Shown here: positions 32,649-40,833 of the stretch, in pieces
Layout of the letters: each line of letters opens with the position of its first letter
How positions within the stretch are numbered: position 1 is the stretch's first letter
Assembly (NCBI GenBank): GCA_900079765.1
Contig: LT599017.1
Coordinates: forward strand, 3,606,684 to 3,668,307
DNA from: an uncultured Eubacteriales bacterium
Lineage (GTDB): Bacteria; Bacillota; Clostridia; Oscillospirales; Oscillospiraceae
Length of the DNA: 61,624 bases
Direction: 5' to 3'
The notes under the pieces: generated by a model
The model's input: the letters and a program-made list of their open reading frames with translations, nothing else
Database searches by the model: none
Told to the model about the DNA's origin: nothing
Made by a program: the position numbers and the translations under genes

Positions 32649-32715
32649 TTTCCCCTCTCTTCATGACATCAAGAAAGGGGGGCTGCCGGAGGTGCCGCCG
32701 CCCATGAGAGGGAAA
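32649..32715. repeat. Long-armed inverted repeat between convergent genes
   Basis: TTTCCCCTCTC (32649-32659) pairs with GAGAGGGAAA (32706-32715), enclosing a GC-rich loop with GGCTGCCGG and GCCGCC. It lies downstream of both the thioredoxin-like gene and mocA. It may be the mocA-side terminator, though no T run is present. Confidence 0.45.
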
Positions 32716-32738
32716 ACCTAACGATGTTCATCAGAATT

Positions 32739-33299
32739 TCATATAAGATCCTCCGGGCTGTCCACGTCGCGGAGTTCCCGTTCAGCGAGCGCCTCCACTA
32801 GAAAGAGTGCCGACCGGTGGGCCTTGATGACGGTTCCGCCGCCCCGGTCCCCGGTGAGGGCGGAGAGCTCCTCATAGTACGCAGGTGGGAAGAGGCAGGG
32901 GTTGCCTTTCCGGCCCTGCCAGGAGAGGGCGGCGATTTTGTCGGGCTGGGCTTCGAACGCGGACAGAAGGCGTTCCACGCTCTCGACTGTGAGCCAGGGC
33001 TGGTCGCACACGGCAAATAGGACGCCGTCAGTTCCCGCCATTTCCGCCATGCCAAGGTGGATACTGGCCGAGATGCCCTCATCGGCCCTCCGGTTGAGGA
33101 TGGAGCGGTAACCCCTGGCCGCGGCCAGGGTCAGGAGGGCGGGGTAGCAGCTCACCACGATCGCCCGGTGGAAGAGGGTCGGAGGATACGCGTCCATGGC
33201 CCGGTCGACCAGAGGCCGGCCCCCTACGTCGGCGAAGAGTTTATTGCCCCCGAAACGGCTCCCTGCGCCTGAGGCCATGAGAATCAAGCCAATTTTCAT
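32739..33299 (-). CDS. mocA: MocA-like molybdenum cofactor cytidylyltransferase
   Basis: MocA joins CTP to molybdopterin to make MCD, the cofactor form used by xanthine-dehydrogenase-type enzymes. The nucleotidyltransferase loop LMASGAGSRFGGNKL (residues 7-21) and the VCDQPWLTVES motif are present. Length is 186 aa. The start overlaps the hydantoinase stop by 4 nt (ATGA). It is the last gene of the minus-strand catabolic operon. Selenium-hydroxylase clusters often carry this as the third accessory gene with yqeB and yqeC. Confidence 0.88.
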   Translation of the reverse strand: MKIGLILMASGAGSRFGGNKLFADVGGRPLVDRAMDAYPPTLFHRAIVVSCYPALLTLAAARGYRSILNRRADEGISASIHLGMAEMAGTDGVLFAVCDQPWLTVESVERLLSAFEAQPDKIAALSWQGRKGNPCLFPPAYYEELSALTGDRGGGTVIKAHRSALFLVEALAERELRDVDSPEDLI

Positions 33300-34681
33300 C
33301 GCCGCCAGAACTGAGCAGACCCCCGGCGGACGAACCGGCCGGTGCGCTCCCGGGTCAGCTTGCCGGTCTCTACCACCACCTCGCCGTTTAAAAGGACGGT
33401 GTCGGCCTTGCCGGTCACTTCCCAGCCCTCGTAGGGGTTGTAGTCTACCGACTGGGTCTGGTTGGCCGCGGAGATAATCCACTGGGCGTCGGGATCCCAA
33501 ATTACCAGGTCCGCGTCGCTCCCCACGGCGAGGACGCCCTTTTGGGGGTACATGCCAAAGAGCTTGGCGGGTTGCTCAGCAAGGACACGAGCCATATCCG
33601 TCACACGGAAGCAGCCCTTGACCACGCCCTCGCTGTACATGAGGACGGGGCGATGTTCCACCCCCGGCATGCCGTTGGGAATCTTGGAGAAATCGTCCCG
33701 TCCCAAGGTCTTCACGCCGTTGAAGTTAAAGGAGCAGTGGTCGGTGCCGATGGTGTCCACCTCGCCCCCCGTCAGAGCCTCCCACAGGGCGGCGCTGTTC
33801 TCGGGGGAACGGAGGGGCGGGGAGAGGGTATACTTGCCGGATTCAAATCCGGGGAGTAAATATCTATCGTCATTCAACAGAAAGTATTGCGGGCAGCTCT
33901 CTACATAGAGCTCCTGTCCCCGGCTCCGGGCGGCTCGGACCACCTCTAGCCCCCGCAGGGTGGACAGGTGGACGATATTTACCGGGTACCCCGCCATCTC
34001 GCTGAGGGCCAGCCAGCGGCCCACCGCCTCAGCCTCTACCACCGGGGGGCGGGAGAGGGGGTGGGCTGCCGGGGAGAGGTTGCCTGCGGCAAGCTGGGCC
34101 CGGATGCCTTCGTTAACCAAATCTCCGTTCTCGCAGTGGCAGCCCAGAATACCGCCCTCGGCCCCCACGGCCTGGATGATCTCATATGCCTGCGCATCAG
34201 TGACCCGGAGGTTATCATAGGCAAAGTATATCTTATAGGAGGTAATGCCCGCCGCCGTCATCTGTGGCAGCTCCTCGCGGATGCGCTGGTCCCAGTCCTT
34301 GATAGTCATGTGAAAGCTGTAGTTGCAGGAGGCGCGGCCGTCGGCCCTGCCGTGCCAGGTCTCCAGCGCGGAAGCGAGGGAGTATCCCCGCTGAGATTCG
34401 GCAAAGTCCAGCACAGTGGTGGTGCCTCCCACGACGGCGGCCTTGGTGCCCGAGACCCAGTCGTCGGCGGTCTCGTTGGGGAGGCCCTTATTCATCTCAA
34501 AGTGGGTGTGGGTGTCGATAAAGCCGGGGAAGATGAGCTTTCCAGCGGCATCAATGATTTGGCTGTCACCTTCGAGGAGGTCTGGGCCGATTTCAGCAAT
34601 CTTGCCGCCGTCTACCCGCAAATCAGCCCGGGTGGGGCCGGAGGGGAGAATTAAGGTGCCGCCGCGCAGGAGGATTGACAT
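33296..34681 (-). CDS. D-hydantoinase/dihydropyrimidinase-family amidohydrolase
   Basis: It opens cyclic amide rings (hydantoins, dihydropyrimidines, related ureides). The binuclear metal set is complete: H58 and H60 in GFIDTHTHF, the carboxylated Lys in SYKIYFAYD (K150), H182 in GCHCENGD, H238 in NIVHLST and D314 in GTDHCSF. The 461-aa length is normal. ATG 34681 has GAGGTGA at good spacing. Allantoinase is a close relative; the context favours a purine-derived ring such as hydantoin or 2,8-dioxopurine products, but this is not shown by sequence. Confidence 0.9.
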   Translation of the reverse strand: MSILLRGGTLILPSGPTRADLRVDGGKIAEIGPDLLEGDSQIIDAAGKLIFPGFIDTHTHFEMNKGLPNETADDWVSGTKAAVVGGTTTVLDFAESQRGYSLASALETWHGRADGRASCNYSFHMTIKDWDQRIREELPQMTAAGITSYKIYFAYDNLRVTDAQAYEIIQAVGAEGGILGCHCENGDLVNEGIRAQLAAGNLSPAAHPLSRPPVVEAEAVGRWLALSEMAGYPVNIVHLSTLRGLEVVRAARSRGQELYVESCPQYFLLNDDRYLLPGFESGKYTLSPPLRSPENSAALWEALTGGEVDTIGTDHCSFNFNGVKTLGRDDFSKIPNGMPGVEHRPVLMYSEGVVKGCFRVTDMARVLAEQPAKLFGMYPQKGVLAVGSDADLVIWDPDAQWIISAANQTQSVDYNPYEGWEVTGKADTVLLNGEVVVETGKLTRERTGRFVRRGSAQFWRR

Positions 34682-34760
34682 TGTAATCACCTCAAAAATA
34701 GGGAATAGGGGCAAAACGGCGTACCGGGGCGCTCAAAGAGGGGCCGGTACGCCGAAAGGC

Positions 34761-35999
34761 TCAGGGATGGATGTCGTGCTGATCGAAAGCGGTTAAAAGT
34801 TGGTCCATATCGGGCTTCACCAACATGGGCTCGCCCGCGGCCTTGATGCCGCTGGCCACGTCCTTCAGGCCGTTGCCGGTAACCACGCTGACCACGGTGG
34901 AGTCAGGGGAGATGAGGCCAAGCTCCAGGGCTTTCTTCACCCCGGCGGTGCCGGTGACGCCGGCGGGCTCACCGAAGACGCCGCAGGTGCGGCCTAAAAG
35001 GCGCATGGCTGCCAGAATCTCCTCGTCGGAGACGTTGACTACCACGCCATTCGATTCCCGAATCGCCATCAGGGCCTTGTCTGCGTTGCGGGGCACGCCT
35101 ACGGCGATGGAGTCGGCCATGGTATTTTCCTCCATGGGGCGCCAGGGGGCATTTTCCGAAATGGCCCGGTTCAGGGGGCAGCAGCCTTCGGCCTGAACCG
35201 AGATTAGCCGGGGCAGCCGGTCGATCAGCCCGGTGGCGTACAGGTCCTTCAAGCCCTTCCATGCACCTGCGATGGTGCAGCCATCCCCCACCGAAAGGGC
35301 GATGTAGTCGGGCACCTGCCAGCAGAGCTGCTCCATAATCTCCAGGGTCACCGTCTTCTTTCCCTCCAGCAGATAGGGGTTGATGGCGGCGTTGCGGTTA
35401 TACCAGCCCCACTTGTCGATGGCGGCTTTAGAGAGCTCAAAAGTATCCTCATAGGTGCCGTCTACGCTGATAACGGTAGCTCCGAAAATCTGGAGCTGGG
35501 CCACCTTGCCTTTGGGCGCCCGGGAAGGGACGAAGATATAGGTGTGGAAACCCGCCGCCGCCGCGTTCCCCGCCAGAGAGGAAGCGGCGTTGCCGGTGCT
35601 GGAGCAGGCGATGGTGTCCGCCCCCGCCTCCCGCGCCTTGACCACCGCCATTGCGCTGGCCCGATCCTTGAGAGAGGCGGTGGGATTCTGCCCGTCGTCC
35701 TTGACGTAGAGGGCCTTCAGGCCCAGTGACTTCGCCAGCGCATGGGTCTTGTACAGTGGGGACCAGCCCACCCGTAGTGGAGTGGGGGCGCTGTCAGGTT
35801 CCACCGGGAGGAAGGCCCGGTAACGCCACATGGAAAAGTCCTGAGAGGCGGCCAGCGTCTCGTGCGAAACAACTGTTTTAATATAGTCGTAATCGTACAG
35901 GATGTCCAGCATCCCGCCGCAGGAGCAGGTGGTCAGGTTGGGGTGGGCCTCGTAAGTCAGGCCGCATTTGACGCATTTTGCGGAAGTTACGTTTTTCAT
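34761..35999 (-). CDS. Threonine-synthase-like PLP enzyme with N-terminal zinc ribbon
   Basis: This is a fold-type-II PLP enzyme of 412 aa. An N-terminal rubredoxin-like ribbon (C9, C12, C25, C27) precedes the catalytic domain. The PLP lysine is in NPTASLKDRA (K111), with SSTGNAASSLAG and the phosphate-binding region CSSTGNA. A late VVSVVTGNGLKDV matches the threonine synthase C-terminus. True threonine synthase is possible, but its place between a hydantoinase and another PLP enzyme suggests a beta/gamma-elimination or replacement step on a ring-opened amino acid. That reading is inference. Confidence 0.85.
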   Translation of the reverse strand: MKNVTSAKCVKCGLTYEAHPNLTTCSCGGMLDILYDYDYIKTVVSHETLAASQDFSMWRYRAFLPVEPDSAPTPLRVGWSPLYKTHALAKSLGLKALYVKDDGQNPTASLKDRASAMAVVKAREAGADTIACSSTGNAASSLAGNAAAAGFHTYIFVPSRAPKGKVAQLQIFGATVISVDGTYEDTFELSKAAIDKWGWYNRNAAINPYLLEGKKTVTLEIMEQLCWQVPDYIALSVGDGCTIAGAWKGLKDLYATGLIDRLPRLISVQAEGCCPLNRAISENAPWRPMEENTMADSIAVGVPRNADKALMAIRESNGVVVNVSDEEILAAMRLLGRTCGVFGEPAGVTGTAGVKKALELGLISPDSTVVSVVTGNGLKDVASGIKAAGEPMLVKPDMDQLLTAFDQHDIHP

Positions 36000-36100
36000 G
36001 GTAAGGACCTCCTTCTTTAGAGGACACCGCCCTTCAGGGCGGCGCCTACGCGGCGGGAGCCTCCTTTCTTGCTGCCAAGAAGGGAAGGGGATAGGGCCGT
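36000..36100 (-). other. Intercistronic hairpins between the two PLP genes
   Basis: On the minus strand CTTCTTG-GCAG-CAAGAAAG (about 36071-36090) and CGCCCT-GA-AGGGCG (about 36030-36043) lie just before the SD of the downstream gene. They may process or stabilise the mRNA. Confidence 0.4.
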
Positions 36101-37570
36101 TTACAGGCCCTTCAGCACCCCGGTGGCGTCGTTGAAGGCGTTGATGAGCTCATCCAGGTCGGCGGCCTGCCCGTGGACGTCCTCCCAGGTAGTGCCGTAC
36201 CAGAGGTCGTTGAGGTCCTCGGCGGTGCGGCCCTGCTGCTCGACCCAGGTGTAGTACTTGAGGTTGTGGACCCGCTTACGGCCCTGGTAGCCCAGCTCCT
36301 CCATGTTGTCAGTGCGCAGGCCCAGCATGTGGAGGTGGTGGTCCACCGCCGCATCAGTGGCAGTGTAGAGGCCGTACTGATCGTTGAGCTCCTGGATGCG
36401 GGAGCCGTACATATCCGCGCTGTCGGTGAGGACGGTAGCCACCACGTCGTGTTCAGTAAACTCATAGAACTTAGCCATTTTGATGCAGCAGAGCACATTG
36501 GCACAGCCGGAGATACCCAGCCAAGAGAGCTTATGCAGGGTCTCGTCGTCCACGCCGGCCTCTTCCTTGAGGTACTTCAGGCCCGCCGGGTCGTTGAAGA
36601 GACGAAGGAGGCGCTGGGAGTCCTCGTCGTCGATGGCGATGACCATGTCGGTGTTCTTTACGTTGTGGATCCAGGGCACGTGCTTGTCACCGATGCCCTC
36701 GATGCGGTGGCCGCCAAAGCCGTTATTCAGGATGGTGGGGCATTGGAGCGCCTCGCCCACAGCCAGTTTCATACGGGGATAGACCTCTTTCAGATAATCC
36801 CCACAGCCGATGGTGCCCGCGCTGCCGGAGGTAAAGCAGGCGCCGGCCATGCGGTCCCCGGGCCGCTTAACGCCCTCGAAGACGGCGGCCACCGCGTCGC
36901 CGGTGACCTGGTAGTGCCAGAGGTGGTTGCCCATCTCCTCAAACTGGTTGAAGACCATGCACTGGGGATCTTGCTTAAGCTCATTGGTCTTGTCGAAGAT
37001 CTCCTTAACGTTGGACTCGCAGCCGGGAGTGGCGATAACCTCGGCCCCGATGGAGTGGAGCCAGTCGAACCGCTCCTGGCTCATCTCGGCGGGGAGGATG
37101 GCCACGCCGTGGACGCCTAGGAGCTTGGAGTTAAACGCGCCGCCCCGGCAGTAGTTGCCGGTGGAGGGCCAAACGGCCTTCTGCGTGGTGGCATCGAATT
37201 GGCCGGTGACCAGCCGCGGCACCAGGCAGCCGAAGGAGGCACCTACCTTGTGGCACCCGGTGGGGAACCACTTACCCACCAGGCACACGATGCGGGCGCT
37301 CACGCCGGTGAGGGAGGAGGGCAGCTCCACGTAGTTGGGCACTTGCTGGAAGAGACCTCCGGACTCCCTTGCCTCGTTTTTCCAGGTGACGCGGAAGAGG
37401 TTCACCGGGTCCACATCCCACAGGCCGGTCTTGCGCAGCTTGTCCTGAATGGGGGCGGGGATGGTCTCGGGGTGTTTCATCTGCTGGTAGGTGGGGATGA
37501 CGACGCCGGCCTCCCGGGCCTTTTTGACGTTGCGGCTAAGTCGTTCGCGGTTGACAGTCAGGTCGATCAT
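36101..37570 (-). CDS. Fold-type-II PLP enzyme, uncharacterised (489 aa)
   Basis: This is related to cysteine synthase/tryptophan-synthase-beta proteins but distinct in length and motifs. The PLP lysine is in PTGCHKVGASFG (K108), followed by STGNYCRGGAFNS and the glycine-rich phosphate loop SGSAGTIGCGDY. It is about 180 residues longer than cysteine synthase, with a C-terminal region rich in aromatic residues and three DxYG-type segments. It does not carry the diaminopropionate ammonia-lyase motif. It follows the regulator and begins the catabolic operon. A lyase or eliminase of a purine-derived amino acid is inferred. Confidence 0.75.
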   Translation of the reverse strand: MIDLTVNRERLSRNVKKAREAGVVIPTYQQMKHPETIPAPIQDKLRKTGLWDVDPVNLFRVTWKNEARESGGLFQQVPNYVELPSSLTGVSARIVCLVGKWFPTGCHKVGASFGCLVPRLVTGQFDATTQKAVWPSTGNYCRGGAFNSKLLGVHGVAILPAEMSQERFDWLHSIGAEVIATPGCESNVKEIFDKTNELKQDPQCMVFNQFEEMGNHLWHYQVTGDAVAAVFEGVKRPGDRMAGACFTSGSAGTIGCGDYLKEVYPRMKLAVGEALQCPTILNNGFGGHRIEGIGDKHVPWIHNVKNTDMVIAIDDEDSQRLLRLFNDPAGLKYLKEEAGVDDETLHKLSWLGISGCANVLCCIKMAKFYEFTEHDVVATVLTDSADMYGSRIQELNDQYGLYTATDAAVDHHLHMLGLRTDNMEELGYQGRKRVHNLKYYTWVEQQGRTAEDLNDLWYGTTWEDVHGQAADLDELINAFNDATGVLKGL

Positions 37571-37597
37571 AAAAGAGCCTCCTTTATATTTAAAAAA

Positions 37598-38239
37598 TTA
37601 ATATTTATTTTCGTCCAGATAGCTATATAAAGTATACTTGGAGATACCGAAGTAGGCGGCGATCTTGTCCCCCGACTTGGTGATCAGCATGGCCCCGGCG
37701 TCGTTGAGGAAACGGACGGCCTTGATCTTGTCCTCTCGGTCCATGAGGGCCACAGGCTTGCCGATGAGCTCCACCGACTCCCGGATCAGGTCATCCAGTA
37801 GATCCCCCACGCTGCGGGTAATGCGCTCCGGCTCCCTCTGGGGGGCCGCCCTGGGGGAAATCAGGGGCTTAATGACATTTTCCACCGTCAGAAGGGCGGA
37901 CACGTCGAAGTTGATGGCGAAGATAGCCTCCACCACCCCCTCGGGGTTTTTGATGTAGAGAGTGGAGGACTTTAATATCTTCCCATCAGGGGTGCGGGTC
38001 AGGTAGGCAAGTTGGTCTTCCTCTGGGGCGTGACCCTGGCGGAGAAAGTCCAGCACCACATGACTGGGCCCGTCCCCCTCTTTTCGGCCTGAGACCTGGC
38101 CGTTCTCAATGTGGACCACGGTGTGCTCCAGGTCGTCGGTAGTCAGGTCGTGAATGACCACCTCGCAGGAGGGGCCGAAATGGGCCGCCATCCCGTAGGC
38201 CATCTGCTTTAAAAGAGACAGGCGCTCCTGGCTGAGCAT
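37598..38239 (-). CDS. YheO-like PAS/HTH transcriptional regulator (DauR family)
   Basis: The N-terminal YheO PAS domain (residues about 5-120, ASYEVVIHDL-type segment GPSCEVVIHDLTTD) is followed by a C-terminal HTH (residues about 160-213, TKSGDKIAAYFGISKYTLYSYL). Such proteins sense small molecules and control amino-acid catabolism, as DauR does for D-arginine. ATG 38239 has AAGGGGG at a 7-nt spacing. It heads the minus-strand catabolic operon and is divergent from xdh; a promoter and an inverted repeat lie in the shared 251-bp region. Confidence 0.88.
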   Translation of the reverse strand: MLSQERLSLLKQMAYGMAAHFGPSCEVVIHDLTTDDLEHTVVHIENGQVSGRKEGDGPSHVVLDFLRQGHAPEEDQLAYLTRTPDGKILKSSTLYIKNPEGVVEAIFAINFDVSALLTVENVIKPLISPRAAPQREPERITRSVGDLLDDLIRESVELIGKPVALMDREDKIKAVRFLNDAGAMLITKSGDKIAAYFGISKYTLYSYLDENKY

Positions 38240-38260
38240 GGGCATTCCCCCTTGTTTCTT

Positions 38261-38275
38261 TGATTAAAGTAATCA
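38261..38275. promoter_or_regulatory. Candidate operator
   Basis: A perfect inverted repeat TGATTA-AAG-TAATCA just downstream of, and touching, the -10 of the regulator promoter. Confidence 0.5.
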
Positions 38276-38299
38276 TACCATACGAGGAGGAGAAATCAA
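38272..38299 (-). promoter_or_regulatory. Promoter of YheO-like/PLP/hydantoinase/mocA operon
   Basis: Minus strand TTGATT, 16-nt spacer, TATGAT. Confidence 0.65.
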
Positions 38300-38347
38300 G
38301 GGTGAAAACAAAAAGTTTAAGTACCACAAAAAATTTTTTGTTTTCCA

Positions 38348-38375
38348 TTGACAGTAGGAATCATTGTGTTATGAT
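38348..38375 (+). promoter_or_regulatory. xdh operon promoter
   Basis: TTGACA, 16-nt spacer, TATGAT. It leaves a 125-nt untranslated leader before the first xdh start. Confidence 0.7.
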
Positions 38376-38505
38376 GTAATTGAAAGACGGCAGTTGCCAC
38401 AGTTATTGCCTCTAAAGTATGGTTATTCGTGGTCAAAATGACGACAAATGACCGAATTGGGCATACTAGGCATACATCGAGATGACTGAGTAGGAGGTGC
38501 CGCTG

Positions 38506-40794
38506 ATGGTAGTAGGCAAGAGTGTCCCAAGGGTCGACGGTTATGAAAAGGTGACCGGACGGGCCAAATATACTGATGATTTAGTGGGCAAAGACGCCCT
38601 GGTCGCAAAAATTCTCCACTCCACCATTGCCAACGGCCTGGTGAAGAGCATGGACACCAGCGAGGCAGAAAAAATTCCCGGCGTCGTTAAAATAGTCACC
38701 TGTTTTGATGTGCCCAATATCCCATTCCCGACGGCGGGGCATCCCTGGTCCACCGACCCCAACCACCAGGACCCGGCGGACCGGCTGCTCCTCAACCGGC
38801 GGGTGCGCCTCTACGGAGACGACATCGCCGCCGTCATTGCTGAGGACGAGGTGGCCGCCTCCCGCGCGCTGCGGGCTATTAAAGTGGAGTATGAGGAGTA
38901 TCCCTTCGTACTCTCCCCCGAGGAGGCCATGAAGGACGGGGCCCCCGTGGTCCATGACGAGGTTCAGAACAATATCCTGGGCCACACCAAGATCGAAAAC
39001 GGCGACTTTGAGGAGGCCATAAAGGAGCCCGGCCTTATCAAAGTTGAGAGCGTGTATGAGACCCCCATCGTTCAGCACTGCCACATCGAGGTGCCGGTGT
39101 CGTATGCCTACATGGAGCAGGGCCGTATCACCGTGGTGGCATCCACCCAGATCCCCCACATTGTCCGGCGTATCGTCGGCCAGGCGCTGGGCCTTCCCTG
39201 GGGCAAGGTGCGCATTATCAAGCCCTACATAGGCGGTGGTTTCGGCAACAAGCAGGATGCGCTGTACGAGCCCCTCAACGCCTTCCTCACCACGCAGGTG
39301 GGGGGGCGGCTGGTGAAACTGGAGCTCTCCCGTGAGGAGACCTTCTTTGGCACCCGCGTGCGACACGCTATTAAGTTCTACACCACGGCCTACCTCCGCC
39401 CAGACGGACAGCTGGTGGCCCGTGATCTGAAGGCATACTCCAACCAGGGGGCCTATGGCTCCCACGGGCACAGCATCCTCTCCAAGGCCCTGACCTCCTT
39501 CCGCCAGCTCTACAGGGACGAGAAAGCCGTCCGGGTGGAGGGGTGGACGGTGTATACCAATATGGCGACCGCCGGCGCCATGCGCGGCTACGGCACGCCA
39601 CAGTCGGTCTTCTGCATGGAGGCGATGGCCGAGGACTGCGCTCGGGTCCTGGGCATGGACCCCCTGGAGTACCGCAGAAAGAACATGATGCCCGTCGGCT
39701 TTCAGGACCCCTTCTCGAAGAACATCAACTACTACGACAGCTTTAATCAGTGCCTTGCCAAGGGCATGGAGTACATCGAGTGGGACAAGAAACGGGAGCT
39801 CTACAAAAACCAGACCGGCCCCATCCGCCGGGGCGTGGGCGTGAGCCTCTTCTGGTATAACACCGCCGTGTGGCCCATCTCTCTCGAAATTTCTTCCTGC
39901 CGTATGGTGCTCAACCAGGACGGCAGCATCCAGCTCCAGGTGGCCGAGACCGAGATCGGCCAAGGGGCCGATACGGCTTACGCCCAGATGGCGGCCGAGA
40001 CCTTAGGCATCGACTACAAGGACGTCCACGTCATCTCCACCCAGGACACCGACGTGACCCCCTTCGGGCTGGGGGCCTACGGCTCCCGCCAGACCTATGT
40101 GGCGGGCATGGCCATCCGCCAGACTGCCGAGATGCTCAAAGAGAAGATTCTGAAATTTGCCTATGAGTATACCCGGATGCAGCCCTATAACATGGATATT
40201 GTAGATGGCAACATCGTCTGGAAGACCAGGGACAACCAGGTGCTCATGAGCCTGGGCGAGCTGGCCACGGAGGTGCTCTACTCTACCATCCACTCCTCCC
40301 ACCTCACCGCCGAGAGCACCGCCCAGTGCAAGAGTAACGCCTACAGTTTCGGCTGCGCTTTCGCCGAGGTTGAGGTAGACCTCCCTCTGGGCAAGGTGAA
40401 ACTCCTGGATCTCATCAATGTGCACGACTGCGGCACCCTCATTAATCCCCAGCTGGCGGCGGCCCAGGTCCACGGCGGTATGAGTATGTCCATCGGTTTC
40501 GGCCTTAGCGAACAGCTCCTCTACGATGAGAAGACGGGCAAGCCCCTCAACGATAACCTGCTCGACTACAAGCTCTCCACCATGATGGATCATCCCCATC
40601 TGGAGGCACAATTCGTGGAGAACCCGGAGCCTACCAGCGCTTACGGCACCAAGGCCCTGGGCGAGCCGCCCACGGTCCCCGCCGCACCCGCCATTCGCAA
40701 CGCCGTCCTCAACGCCACCGGCGTGGCGATCAACACCCTGCCCCTAAACCCCCACCACCTCATCCCGGCTTTTAAGGAAGCGGGTCTGATTTGA
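38506..40794 (+). CDS. xdhA: Xanthine-dehydrogenase-type hydroxylase, molybdopterin subunit
   Basis: This is the catalytic large subunit of a molybdenum hydroxylase. The N-terminal a/b hammerhead (residues 1-120) precedes the Mo-binding part with GGGFGNKQD, the YGTPQSVFCMEAMA region, ETEIGQGADTAYAQM, a GAYGSRQTYVAG loop and the catalytic Glu in KALGEPPTVP. The 762-aa length fits E. coli XdhA. ATG 38506 is chosen because GGAGG lies 8 nt before it; an in-frame GTG at 38497 overlaps that SD. Xanthine, purine, nicotinate and other N-heterocycles are all possible substrates; YqeB/YqeC nearby predict a selenium-containing site. Confidence 0.92.
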   Translation: MVVGKSVPRVDGYEKVTGRAKYTDDLVGKDALVAKILHSTIANGLVKSMDTSEAEKIPGVVKIVTCFDVPNIPFPTAGHPWSTDPNHQDPADRLLLNRRVRLYGDDIAAVIAEDEVAASRALRAIKVEYEEYPFVLSPEEAMKDGAPVVHDEVQNNILGHTKIENGDFEEAIKEPGLIKVESVYETPIVQHCHIEVPVSYAYMEQGRITVVASTQIPHIVRRIVGQALGLPWGKVRIIKPYIGGGFGNKQDALYEPLNAFLTTQVGGRLVKLELSREETFFGTRVRHAIKFYTTAYLRPDGQLVARDLKAYSNQGAYGSHGHSILSKALTSFRQLYRDEKAVRVEGWTVYTNMATAGAMRGYGTPQSVFCMEAMAEDCARVLGMDPLEYRRKNMMPVGFQDPFSKNINYYDSFNQCLAKGMEYIEWDKKRELYKNQTGPIRRGVGVSLFWYNTAVWPISLEISSCRMVLNQDGSIQLQVAETEIGQGADTAYAQMAAETLGIDYKDVHVISTQDTDVTPFGLGAYGSRQTYVAGMAIRQTAEMLKEKILKFAYEYTRMQPYNMDIVDGNIVWKTRDNQVLMSLGELATEVLYSTIHSSHLTAESTAQCKSNAYSFGCAFAEVEVDLPLGKVKLLDLINVHDCGTLINPQLAAAQVHGGMSMSIGFGLSEQLLYDEKTGKPLNDNLLDYKLSTMMDHPHLEAQFVENPEPTSAYGTKALGEPPTVPAAPAIRNAVLNATGVAINTLPLNPHHLIPAFKEAGLI

Positions 40795-40833
40795 CGGCGC
40801 GGGAGCAATCGCAACCGGAAAGGAATTGGTTTT

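Larger units (their letters stand above)
38246..38505. promoter_or_regulatory. Divergent control region for regulator and xdh operons
   Basis: It holds both promoters listed separately (38272-38299 and 38348-38375) and two inverted repeats, TGATTA-AAG-TAATCA (38261-38275) and ATCAT-N6-ATGAT around 38361-38375. The first lies over the regulator's transcription start, the second over the xdh -10. These are good candidates for operators of the YheO-like protein. Confidence 0.6.

Noticed and set aside
32602-32738. Molybdenum cofactor riboswitch near mocA
   Set aside because: The stretch has a long inverted repeat but not the Moco RNA core, and it is downstream rather than upstream of both genes.
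34761-35999. Diaminopropionate ammonia-lyase (YgeX)
   Set aside because: The motif around the PLP lysine and the N-terminal zinc ribbon match threonine synthase, not YgeX; no YgeX-like substrate residues were recognised.
36101-37570. Ordinary cysteine synthase
   Set aside because: It is about 180 residues too long and the lysine context (PTGCHKVGASFG) differs from the usual NPxxSVKDR motif.
38581-39963. 460-codon minus-strand frame opposite xdhA
   Set aside because: Antisense to well-conserved molybdopterin subunit sequence; composition is that of a shadow frame.
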